NCBI GenBank assembly: GCA_017454485.1
Contig: JAFTCX010000049.1
Span: 1-41,805, forward strand
From: Clostridia bacterium
GTDB taxonomy: Bacteria; Bacillota; Clostridia; Oscillospirales; Acutalibacteraceae
Direction: 5' to 3'
Length of the DNA stretch: 41,805 bases
Positions within the stretch are counted from its first letter, which is position 1. The number at the start of each line of letters is the position of its first letter. Below, in pieces: positions 31,355 through 38,071 of the stretch. The notes below the pieces were generated by a model. The model saw nothing but the letters and a program-made list of their open reading frames with translations, ran no database searches and had not been told where the DNA came from. Both the position numbers and the translations under genes were made by a program.

Positions 31355-32692
31355 ATGAAACTTTTCCAAAAATGCACAGCAGCGCTGCTGGTGCTGCTGA
31401 CCCTTTGCAGCTTTATGAACTGCTTCGCCGTCGGCGACACGCAGGCGGAACAGACGCCTGCCGCGCTGAGCGAAGAAGCCGCGCCCGCAGCACAGACGGA
31501 AGCTGCACCGCAGGCAACAGCAACGCTTCCGCAGGCGCCTGTCATCACAAAGATTGAAGGCTCCAACGAACCGTTTGACACGAGCCTGCCCGTTGTCGGC
31601 GAAGAGCCGGAACAGCCCGCAGAGGAACCTGCTGCACCGCAGGAGCCGCAGGCGCCCGAAACACCTGCTGCACCCGCAACGGTGAAGATTGTCACCGACA
31701 CCACGGAGCTCAAGCCCCTGTCCCGTCTGAAGCTGGACGCACAGGTCTCCGGCTTTGACGGCGACGTGAAGCTTTCCTGGGAGAGCAGCAAAAAGATTGT
31801 TGCCACTGTGAACGGGAGCGGCGAAGTGTTCGGTCTGACGGTCGGCAAAACGACCGTCACGGTCAAGGCGGAAGCCGGCGGCAAGAGCGCCACGGATTCC
31901 ATCGACATCTTTGTCACCCAGCCGTTCGGCCAAATCCACAACTTCCTGCGCGATCACGAGGTGCTCGGCTATCAGTACAGCTACCCCGATGATTACTACT
32001 ACACCAACGATAAGAAGTGCTGGCAGAAGTATTTCGGCTTCTCCAAGTTCTATGACCTCGTCTCCCCGTACATTTTGCTGGAATATGACTATGTCCGTGT
32101 TTACTTCACCTATGAAGGCAAAGACTGGATGATCCAGTTCTGGAAAGGCCAGTACGGTCTGATCTTCTACGGCTGCGAAGTCGGCGTTTACAACCGCCGC
32201 CATTCCTCCAAGGAGCCCGGCGTGTTCACCCTTTATAACTGCGCGAAGGAAGAAGACTGGATGTACATGGAGCAGAGCCTGTATCATGACACCACAGGCC
32301 TCGGCACCTACAAGCGTGAATTCACCCGCCCCTGGGATAAATACTGGTGGTGCACCGGCTTCAAGCGCGGCCATTTGCGTGTGGAAGAGCCCGCAAGAGA
32401 GCTGCGTTCCGTCGGTACGATCGAAATGAAGGATGAAGAGATGGTACGCCTGTTCACCGAAGGTCTTGAAAAGTGCGGCTTCACAAGAGTGGAATACGGC
32501 GCTGACCTCGGTCTTGACAGCTTCTCTGTGGACGGCAGAAATGTCCACTTTGTCTGGCAGAACATCTCTCACGCGGAGACCACCATGCCGGTGAAGGCGC
32601 TTGCCGTTGCCAACGTGCTCGCCCCGATTGCCGGTCCGTTTGCTATGGCAGCCATGTTCTTCCTTGACATCGGTCTGCTGCTGCTTCTGTAA
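31355..32692 (+). CDS. Secreted WKGQYG-domain protein (DUF4474-like) with Ig-like domain, paralog 2
   Basis: A 445-residue protein of unknown function. Signal peptide at 1-25; Ala/Pro/Glu-rich linker to about 107. A Big_2-type Ig-like domain spans about 108-190 (IVATVNGSGEVFGLTVGKTT). The WKGQYG domain spans about 195-410 (LGYQY, CWQKYFGF, FWKGQYGL, YWWCTGF). It ends in a hydrophobic C-terminal anchor. It is about as similar to paralog 3 as two duplicates would be, and less so to paralog 1. Cysteines in CWQ, GCE and KCGF are shared with paralog 3 only. It is followed after 10 nt by trxB, so the two are co-transcribed. GGAGG lies 7 nt before the ATG. Confidence 0.78.
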   Translation: MKLFQKCTAALLVLLTLCSFMNCFAVGDTQAEQTPAALSEEAAPAAQTEAAPQATATLPQAPVITKIEGSNEPFDTSLPVVGEEPEQPAEEPAAPQEPQAPETPAAPATVKIVTDTTELKPLSRLKLDAQVSGFDGDVKLSWESSKKIVATVNGSGEVFGLTVGKTTVTVKAEAGGKSATDSIDIFVTQPFGQIHNFLRDHEVLGYQYSYPDDYYYTNDKKCWQKYFGFSKFYDLVSPYILLEYDYVRVYFTYEGKDWMIQFWKGQYGLIFYGCEVGVYNRRHSSKEPGVFTLYNCAKEEDWMYMEQSLYHDTTGLGTYKREFTRPWDKYWWCTGFKRGHLRVEEPARELRSVGTIEMKDEEMVRLFTEGLEKCGFTRVEYGADLGLDSFSVDGRNVHFVWQNISHAETTMPVKALAVANVLAPIAGPFAMAAMFFLDIGLLLLL

Positions 32693-32702
32693 GGTGACGA
32701 CT

Positions 32703-33605
32703 ATGGTTGACGTTCTCATTATCGGCGCGGGCCCTGCGGGTCTGACGGCTGCAATTTACGCCTGCCGCGCGGAAAAAAGCACCCTTGTGCTGGAAGCGAA
32801 AAGCTACGGCGGACAGATCATCAACACCCCGGACATCGCCAACTACCCGGTTGCACCGAACATTTCCGGCTTTGAATTTGCCACAACGCTTTATAATCAG
32901 GCAAAGGATCTCGGCGCTGAGATCAAGTTTGAAAAGGCTGTCTCCATTGACGACGGCGAAATCAAAACCGTGCACACAACGAAGAACACCTATGAGGCAA
33001 AGACTGTCATTCTCGCCACCGGCGCGGAAAACCGCAAGCTCGGTGTGGCGGACGAAGACAAGCTTGTCGGCAAAGGCGTCTCCTACTGCGCCACCTGCGA
33101 CGGAAACTTTTTTCGCAAAAAGGACGTTGCGGTCGCCGGCGGCGGCAACACCGCCGTTGAGGATGCGCTGTATCTTGCCGATCTTGCAAACACCGTGTAT
33201 CTCATCCACCGCAGAGACACGTTCCGTGCCGACGCCGCGCTGGTCAGCCGGTTGAAAGCGCGCGAAAATGTCAAGCTTGTGCTCAACAGCAACGTCACAA
33301 AGCTCGTTTCCGATGTGCGCCTGCAGGCGGTGGAGGTCACCGACAAAAACACCGGCGAAGTCACTGTGCTGCCCGTACAGGGCTTGTTTGTGGCGGTCGG
33401 TCAGGTGCCGGAGAACGAGAACTTCAAAGCCCTTGTGGACCTTGACGCGGGCGGCTATGCCGTTGCCGGAGAGGACTGCAAAACCAAAACAGCGGGCATC
33501 TTCGTTGCCGGCGACAACCGTGTGAAGGATGTGCGCCAGCTCGTGACCGCTGCCGCGGACGGCGCTGTTGCCGCCACGGAAGCCATCAAATATCTGAATA
33601 ACTGA
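32703..33605 (+). CDS. trxB: Thioredoxin-disulfide reductase
   Basis: A 300-residue flavoprotein that passes NADPH electrons to thioredoxin. The FAD loop is GAGPAG (8-13), the redox centre CATC (Cys129, Cys132), the NADPH loop GGGNTAVE and the HRR phosphate-binding motif are all present. The C-terminal FAD motif is GIFVAGD. The ATG at 32703 follows AAGGTG; the upstream in-frame codons belong to the previous gene. It is second in a two-gene operon behind a secreted WKGQYG protein, an unusual pairing for trxB. No clear terminator is seen. Confidence 0.95.
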   Translation: MVDVLIIGAGPAGLTAAIYACRAEKSTLVLEAKSYGGQIINTPDIANYPVAPNISGFEFATTLYNQAKDLGAEIKFEKAVSIDDGEIKTVHTTKNTYEAKTVILATGAENRKLGVADEDKLVGKGVSYCATCDGNFFRKKDVAVAGGGNTAVEDALYLADLANTVYLIHRRDTFRADAALVSRLKARENVKLVLNSNVTKLVSDVRLQAVEVTDKNTGEVTVLPVQGLFVAVGQVPENENFKALVDLDAGGYAVAGEDCKTKTAGIFVAGDNRVKDVRQLVTAAADGAVAATEAIKYLNN

Positions 33606-33642
33606 CCCGCCACCGGGTGGGGAATACAAAACGTATTCGTTT

Positions 33643-33804
33643 GGTACCCGCTGATTCACTCGGTGTGTAAAGATTGGCGAGGAAATTTTTTGTCAGATGT
33701 AACGGAAATCACGCAGACAACCTTCCGGTTTTCAAGAGATTTCCGTGCAAAATGACAGAAAATTTACCGTCAAGATTTGCACAACCGAGTGCATCAGTGG
33801 GTAC
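33643..33804. repeat. MITE-like 162-bp imperfect palindrome
   Basis: The ends are inverted repeats starting GGTACCCGCTGATTCACTCG on plus and GGTACCCACTGATGCACTCG on minus. Pairing continues inward with scattered mismatches for about 66 bp per arm (33643-33709 with 33739-33804). The remaining loop of about 28 nt holds ACAACCT at 33717-33723. The ends are the dispersed palindrome split by about 110 bp. It contains no gene. A second partial end (GTGCATCAGTAGG) follows at 33808-33820. Confidence 0.75.
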
Positions 33805-33873
33805 CTTGTGCATCAGTAGGTCCTGGAAGATGCGCAGCGGATACGTTTTTTCATGAAACTCGTGGGAGGAACT

Positions 33874-34587
33874 ATGCAATTCAAACGCTTTTTTCGGGAA
33901 TTGACCGTGTGGGAGTGGCTGCTCTGGATGAGCTCTCTGCTGCTGATTACCACCTCGTTTTTCTTGACGCCGCATTCGGATGCGCTGACGCTTATCGCGT
34001 CGCTGGTCGGCGTTTCGGCGCTGATTTTTGCCGCAAAGGGGCATGTGATGGGGCAAATTTTGATTGTCATTTTCTCGCTCATTTACGGCGTCATCTCTTT
34101 TCGTGTGCGCTATTACGGCGAGATGCTGACCTACCTCGGCATGTCGATGCCCATTGCGATCGCAAGCGTCGTCACCTGGCTGCGCAACCCCTTTGCACAA
34201 TCGGCGCAGGTCGCTGTGGCGCGAATGCGTGCGCGACAGCTTGCAGTGATGCTTTCTTTGGGCGCCGTGGTCACGGTCGGGTTTTACTTTTTGCTGCGTG
34301 CGCTCGGCACGGCGCAGCTCTTGTTCAGCACCCTTTCCGTGTTCACCAGCTTCATCGCCGCGTGGATGGCAATGAAGCGCAGCGCGTTTTACGCTTTGGG
34401 CTATGCCGCTAACGATGCGGTGCTGATCATTCTTTGGCTGCTGGAAAGCAGAAACGACCCGGGCGCCCTTCCGATGCTCGTCTGTTTTGTTGTGTTTTTG
34501 TGCAACGACCTCTATGGCTTTTTCAACTGGCTGCGGATGCGAAAGAAACAGGAAAGCGACAATTCGCATGAAAATGTCTTTCCTTAA
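33874..34587 (+). CDS. pnuC: PnuC-like nicotinamide riboside/mononucleotide transporter
   Basis: A 237-residue membrane protein with about seven segments. PnuC phrases are GVSALIFAAKGHVMGQI, SFRVRYYGEMLTYLG and FVVFLCNDLYGFFNWLRM. The family takes up nicotinamide riboside for NAD salvage by facilitated diffusion. The ATG at 33874 follows GGGAGGA closely; an upstream ATG at 33853 lacks a site. There is no NAD riboswitch: the leader is occupied by the palindromic element. No nadR or other NAD gene is adjacent. Confidence 0.85.
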   Translation: MQFKRFFRELTVWEWLLWMSSLLLITTSFFLTPHSDALTLIASLVGVSALIFAAKGHVMGQILIVIFSLIYGVISFRVRYYGEMLTYLGMSMPIAIASVVTWLRNPFAQSAQVAVARMRARQLAVMLSLGAVVTVGFYFLLRALGTAQLLFSTLSVFTSFIAAWMAMKRSAFYALGYAANDAVLIILWLLESRNDPGALPMLVCFVVFLCNDLYGFFNWLRMRKKQESDNSHENVFP

Positions 34588-34638
34588 TGAAATTTTAAAA
34601 AAATTTGTTTCTAAATGGTGAAAAGCAACAAAACCATC

Positions 34639-34667
34639 TTGAAAGTCGAAGAAAAAAGTGGTATAAT
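34639..34667 (+). promoter_or_regulatory. Promoter of the lipase-like gene
   Basis: TTGAAA (34639-34644), 17-nt spacer, TATAAT (34662-34667), 31 nt before the start codon. Confidence 0.8.
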
Positions 34668-34698
34668 TAGCCTATCTTCTAAGAGGAGTGTGCTAATT

Positions 34699-35901
34699 AT
34701 GGCAAAAAACAAGTATCCGTTTATTTTTGTGCACGGAATGTTCGGCTGGGGCATGGATGAGGGACTTGATAAAAAGTTCCCCTATTGGGGTGCAACCACC
34801 GGAAATCTGATGGACTTTCTTGCCGAAAACGACTATGAAGGTTATGCACTCTCCGTTGGCCCCGTTTCCTCCGCATGGGACCGTGCATGTGAGATCTATG
34901 CGCGTCTGATGGGCACCACCGTGGACTACGGCAAAGCCCATTCCGCGCGTCACAACCACCGCCGTTTCGGGCGTACCTATGATAAGCCGTTGTTTGAAGG
35001 CGGTGTTTCCTCCGAACGAAAGATCCATTTGATCGGTCACAGCCATGGCGGCATCACAGTGCGTCTGCTGCTGCATCTGCTCACCGACGGTGACCCCGAG
35101 GAGCGGGCGGCAAGCGGCCCGGACGATATCTCCGGTCTCTTCACCGGCGGAAAAGGTGACTGGGTCCAAAGCATCACCTGCATCTGCACCCCCCATAACG
35201 GTACAGTTTCATTTGACGTTGCAAAGAAATATAAGATCCTCGCGCTGCTGGAGGCCGTGGCATTCAACTATGTTAATGTTGCGGGCCGTATGTCCATGCA
35301 GACCAAGCAGTTCTTTGATTTCCATCTGGAGCAGTTCGGCATCAACAACACCCCAGGCAAGGAAGACCGCCATGATTTCTTCCAATCCAAGCGCAACCTT
35401 GCCAATGGTACCGACACCATCCGCGACGATATGTCGGGCGAAGGCGCAAGCTGCATGAATCTGAATTTGAAACCCTTCAATCCCACACCATTCTATTTTT
35501 CCTATTATTTTAACGCTGTTGGCAAAAAGAAGCCGGACAAGGACAAGATCGCTCCGATCAAAACGGATTTTGCGTTTTTGTATTTGACGTCAAGTCTGAT
35601 TATGTTCGACAACAAAAAGAAAATGAAAAACGGCGATATTTCCTATGAAGATTTTGCAAATGACGGACTGGTCAACGTCAGTTCCGCCATGCATCCCGCA
35701 GATGAGCCGTTCAAGAAGTTCGATCCCAACAACATTGAGCGCGGCGTATGGCAGGTCATGCCCGAACGCGAGGGCGACCACGGCACAGCGGTCGGTCTGT
35801 TTGCCGATGTTGAAAAAACGCACAGCTTCTATCTTGAAATCGCAGAAATGCTCACTTCCACAGAGACCATGGAAGCCCCTGCGCCTGCAGAAAAAGCATA
35901 A
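34699..35901 (+). CDS. Lipase-like alpha/beta hydrolase (bacterial family I.5/I.6 type)
   Basis: A 400-residue hydrolase. The oxyanion phrase is FVHGMFGWG (9-17) and the nucleophile elbow is GHSHGG (Ser115). A metal-binding-like His/Asp region occurs near 80-95. The likely Asp and His of the triad are NDGLVN and GDHGTAV near the C-terminus. The closest known layout is the staphylococcal/Geobacillus triacylglycerol lipase group, but those are secreted and this protein has no signal peptide. A cytosolic or lysis-released esterase acting on lipids is inferred. GAGGAG lies 10 nt before the ATG. Confidence 0.85.
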   Translation: MAKNKYPFIFVHGMFGWGMDEGLDKKFPYWGATTGNLMDFLAENDYEGYALSVGPVSSAWDRACEIYARLMGTTVDYGKAHSARHNHRRFGRTYDKPLFEGGVSSERKIHLIGHSHGGITVRLLLHLLTDGDPEERAASGPDDISGLFTGGKGDWVQSITCICTPHNGTVSFDVAKKYKILALLEAVAFNYVNVAGRMSMQTKQFFDFHLEQFGINNTPGKEDRHDFFQSKRNLANGTDTIRDDMSGEGASCMNLNLKPFNPTPFYFSYYFNAVGKKKPDKDKIAPIKTDFAFLYLTSSLIMFDNKKKMKNGDISYEDFANDGLVNVSSAMHPADEPFKKFDPNNIERGVWQVMPEREGDHGTAVGLFADVEKTHSFYLEIAEMLTSTETMEAPAPAEKA

Positions 35902-35926
35902 TACAGAAAACATGAACATATGATAT

Positions 35927-35954
35927 GGCAGCCTGACTCGGGGCTGCCTTTTTT
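35927..35954 (+). terminator. Terminator of the lipase-like gene
   Basis: A 7-bp stem GGCAGCC/GGCTGCC (35927-35933 with 35942-35948) followed by T6. Confidence 0.88.
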
Positions 35955-35990
35955 GTTGAGAGTACAGATTTTCCGCGCTTTTTTACGAAA

Positions 35991-36020
35991 AAAACGGATT
36001 TCTTTTCAAAGTCCGTTTTT
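35991..36020 (+). terminator. Second terminator-like hairpin
   Basis: An 8-bp stem AAAACGGA/TCCGTTTT (35991-35998 with 36012-36019), T5 at the 3' side and A-run at the 5' side, so it could work on either strand. It may back up the terminator at 35927. Confidence 0.5.
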
Positions 36021-36055
36021 AGGGACACGAAAACCGCCGATTCGGAACATTTGTC

Positions 36056-36083
36056 TTGACTTTTCAAAAAAACATGGTATAAT
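36056..36083 (+). promoter_or_regulatory. Promoter of the 74-residue membrane protein
   Basis: TTGACT (36056-36061), 16-nt spacer, TATAAT (36078-36083). Confidence 0.8.
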
Positions 36084-36130
36084 CAAAATACAGAAAACAA
36101 AAACGAATGTTTTTTCAGGAGGTTATTCTT

Positions 36131-36355
36131 ATGTTTACAACGATGCAAAGCTTTTTATGCTTCTTCATTCCCATGGTGGTCGCGATCATTCTCGGCATCC
36201 TTTTTGAGGAACGCCTGATTGCCTTTGAACAGCGCATCAAAGCCCGCTTGCGTGCACGAACCAACAAAAAAAGCGCCGGTCAGCGCCCTGCTTTGAAAAA
36301 GGTTCAAAAAAGCGCAGCGAACCGCCGCGTCGCCTCCCGACGTCCCGCCGCATAA
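36131..36355 (+). CDS. Small membrane protein with basic tail
   Basis: A 74-residue hypothetical protein. One hydrophobic segment (about 5-25, FLCFFIPMVVAIILGILF) is followed by a strongly basic tail of about 45 residues rich in Arg, Lys, Ala and Gln. AGGAGG stands 8 nt before the ATG and a good promoter stands upstream, so it is very likely expressed. The tail could contact nucleic acid or the phospholipid surface from the cytosol. No family is recognised. Confidence 0.75.
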   Translation: MFTTMQSFLCFFIPMVVAIILGILFEERLIAFEQRIKARLRARTNKKSAGQRPALKKVQKSAANRRVASRRPAA

Positions 36356-36392
36356 GCAAGCGCCGCCATGCCGTTGAAATATGCCGCAGGTA

Positions 36393-36421
36393 TTGACAAA
36401 TTTTTCTTTTTCCAATATAAT
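36393..36421 (+). promoter_or_regulatory. Promoter of WKGQYG paralog 3
   Basis: TTGACA (36393-36398), 17-nt spacer, TATAAT (36416-36421). Full consensus, 39 nt before the start. Confidence 0.88.
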
Positions 36422-36460
36422 AACAAAGCATTTTTTAACGAGAGACATGGAGGAACCCCA

Positions 36461-37789
36461 ATGAGATGCACAAAAAAGGCAATCGCCGTTCTGCTCGTCC
36501 TGTTGACGCTTTCCGCCTGGGCTGCTGTTTTTGCCGCCGCCCTGCCGCAGGACGCGCTGCCGGTCGAAGCCATGCAAACCCCGCTTTTGCATGATGAAAC
36601 AGCAACCCCGCCGGAGAATAAAGATAGCCTTGCTCCCGCCGCCGACAACAACGGCAAATTACGCGGGGAAACGCAGGACACTGAAGAACAGAACCCGGCG
36701 GATCCCACACCGGCATCGCAGCCTGAAACGCCGGCCAAGCAAGATCCCATTTCAGTCAGCCTGACAGCCAGCAATGTGGAAGTCACAGTGCGCAGAACCA
36801 TTCAGATGACGGCTGAAACAAAGGGCTTCACACAGACGCCGACGTTGACATGGACCAGCAGCGATGAAAGCATCGCCACGGTGGATCAGAACGGTCAGGT
36901 GAAAGGCGTCAAGGCCGGGAAAGCGACCATCACCGTGACGGCAAAAAGCGGCGACACAACCGCACAGGACAGCATGGTGATCTTTGTCATCAAGCTCAAA
37001 ACGCCGATCAAGCTTCTGCTGCAGGAATATCAGGTGCTTGGCTACAAATATCACTTCCGCGACGATTACTACTACGTCAACGATGTGCAATGCTGGCAGC
37101 GCGGCTTCGGCTTTGGCCGGTTTTACGATCTCGTTGCACCGTATATTCTGCTGGAATACGACTACGTCCGCGTGTTCTTCACCTATCAGGACAAGGACTA
37201 CATGGTGCAGCTTTGGAAGGGACAGTACGGGCTTGTGTTCTATGGCTGCGAGCAAGGCATCTATTGCAAGGAGCACAGCGACAAGCAGGATTCTGTTTTC
37301 ACCTTCTATAAATCCATGGAGCAGAACGAATGGCCAGAAATGGAGCTGACGCTGTATCACGACAAGCAGGGCAACGGCAATTACGTGCGCGAATTTACGC
37401 GCGACCGCGGCACACACTGGTGGTGCAGCGGCTTCAAGCCCGGCCACCTGCGCAAAGAAGAACCGGCAACCGAGCTGCGGCAGGAAGGCAGCATCTTCTT
37501 CAAGGATGCGGAAATGGCGCGCCTGTTTGCCGACGGGCTGAAGGTCTGCGGCTTTGGCGAAGCGAAGGACGCCGAAAGCATGGAGCTGGATGAATACAAC
37601 CTGAACGGGTCAACCGTCTCCTTCCGCTGGCAGAACATCAACGACGCAGAGACCACCATGCCAATCAAAATTGCAGGCGGCACGGCCTTTGCGGTCGGCG
37701 GTCTGGCGTTCATCGTCGGTCTGCTCCTCCTGCTGGCCATCATTGCTATGATGGGTATGGGCATTATGCTCTTCATCATCATCCTTTAA
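36461..37789 (+). CDS. Secreted WKGQYG-domain protein (DUF4474-like) with Ig-like domain, paralog 3
   Basis: A 442-residue protein of unknown function. Signal peptide at 1-26; Pro/Thr/Asn-rich linker to about 92. A Big_2 Ig-like domain spans about 94-180 (ESIATVDQNGQVKGVKAGKA). The WKGQYG domain spans about 185-395 (LGYKY, CWQRGFGF, LWKGQYGL, HWWCSGF). It ends in a long, Gly/Met/Ile-rich C-terminal membrane segment. The domain order equals paralog 2, so the two probably arose by duplication with pnuC, the lipase-like gene and others now between them. Unlike paralog 2 it stands alone. GGAGG lies 7 nt before the ATG. Confidence 0.78.
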   Translation: MRCTKKAIAVLLVLLTLSAWAAVFAAALPQDALPVEAMQTPLLHDETATPPENKDSLAPAADNNGKLRGETQDTEEQNPADPTPASQPETPAKQDPISVSLTASNVEVTVRRTIQMTAETKGFTQTPTLTWTSSDESIATVDQNGQVKGVKAGKATITVTAKSGDTTAQDSMVIFVIKLKTPIKLLLQEYQVLGYKYHFRDDYYYVNDVQCWQRGFGFGRFYDLVAPYILLEYDYVRVFFTYQDKDYMVQLWKGQYGLVFYGCEQGIYCKEHSDKQDSVFTFYKSMEQNEWPEMELTLYHDKQGNGNYVREFTRDRGTHWWCSGFKPGHLRKEEPATELRQEGSIFFKDAEMARLFADGLKVCGFGEAKDAESMELDEYNLNGSTVSFRWQNINDAETTMPIKIAGGTAFAVGGLAFIVGLLLLLAIIAMMGMGIMLFIIIL

Positions 37790-37809
37790 TGATCGGAGCT
37801 GTCCTGCTG

Positions 37810-37850
37810 AGTCCCCGCTGATTCACTCGGTGCGTGAATCAGCGGGGACT
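37810..37850. repeat. Dispersed palindromic repeat, copy at 37.8 kb
   Basis: A perfect 17-bp inverted repeat (37810-37826 with 37834-37850) around TCGGTGC. It is the best preserved copy. It follows paralog 3 by 20 nt but lacks a T-run, so terminator function is doubtful. GGTACCCGC, the end sequence of the 33643 element, occurs again at 37868. Confidence 0.92.
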
Positions 37851-37884
37851 TCACCGTCGCAGCGGTAGGTACCCGCTTCGGCAA

Positions 37885-37999
37885 GCGGCGGGATCGCGGC
37901 TGCGCCGCGCGAAAAGGGGCGCAAACGCGCGTATCAAGGTTGGTTAGGTTGTCCCCTGCCCCTTTTCGAAACCGCGCTGCGCGCGGTTTATCCCGCCGC
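37885..37999. other. Four-way-junction structured element, copy 2
   Basis: The closing stem is 37885-37894 with 37990-37999 (10 bp). Arm one is 37895-37900 with 37904-37909. Arm two is 37910-37920 with 37958-37968 (11 bp), with a 37-nt open loop. Arm three is 37969-37977 with 37981-37989. Every base at the junction is paired, so the four helices abut with no linker. The long loop carries AGGTTGT at 37946-37952, the complement of the ACAACCT in the copy at 95-222. Arm order and loop size match that copy, while stem sequences differ. Function unknown. Confidence 0.72.
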
Positions 38000-38032
38000 G
38001 GACGGCCGCTCCCGATCCTGCACCGGTAATAT

Positions 38033-38063
38033 AAAAAGGCAGCCGCGCATTTGCGCGGCTGCC
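38033..38063 (-). terminator. Terminator of the 620-residue surface-protein gene
   Basis: On minus, a 12-bp perfect GC-rich stem (38052-38063 with 38038-38049) followed by T5 (A-run 38033-38037). Confidence 0.92.
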
Positions 38064-38071
38064 GCAGTTAT

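Noticed and set aside
33643-33804. Riboswitch upstream of pnuC (NAD-II type)
   Set aside because: The leader is the MITE-like palindrome. No NAD-II consensus elements are visible and the element has relatives away from any NAD gene.
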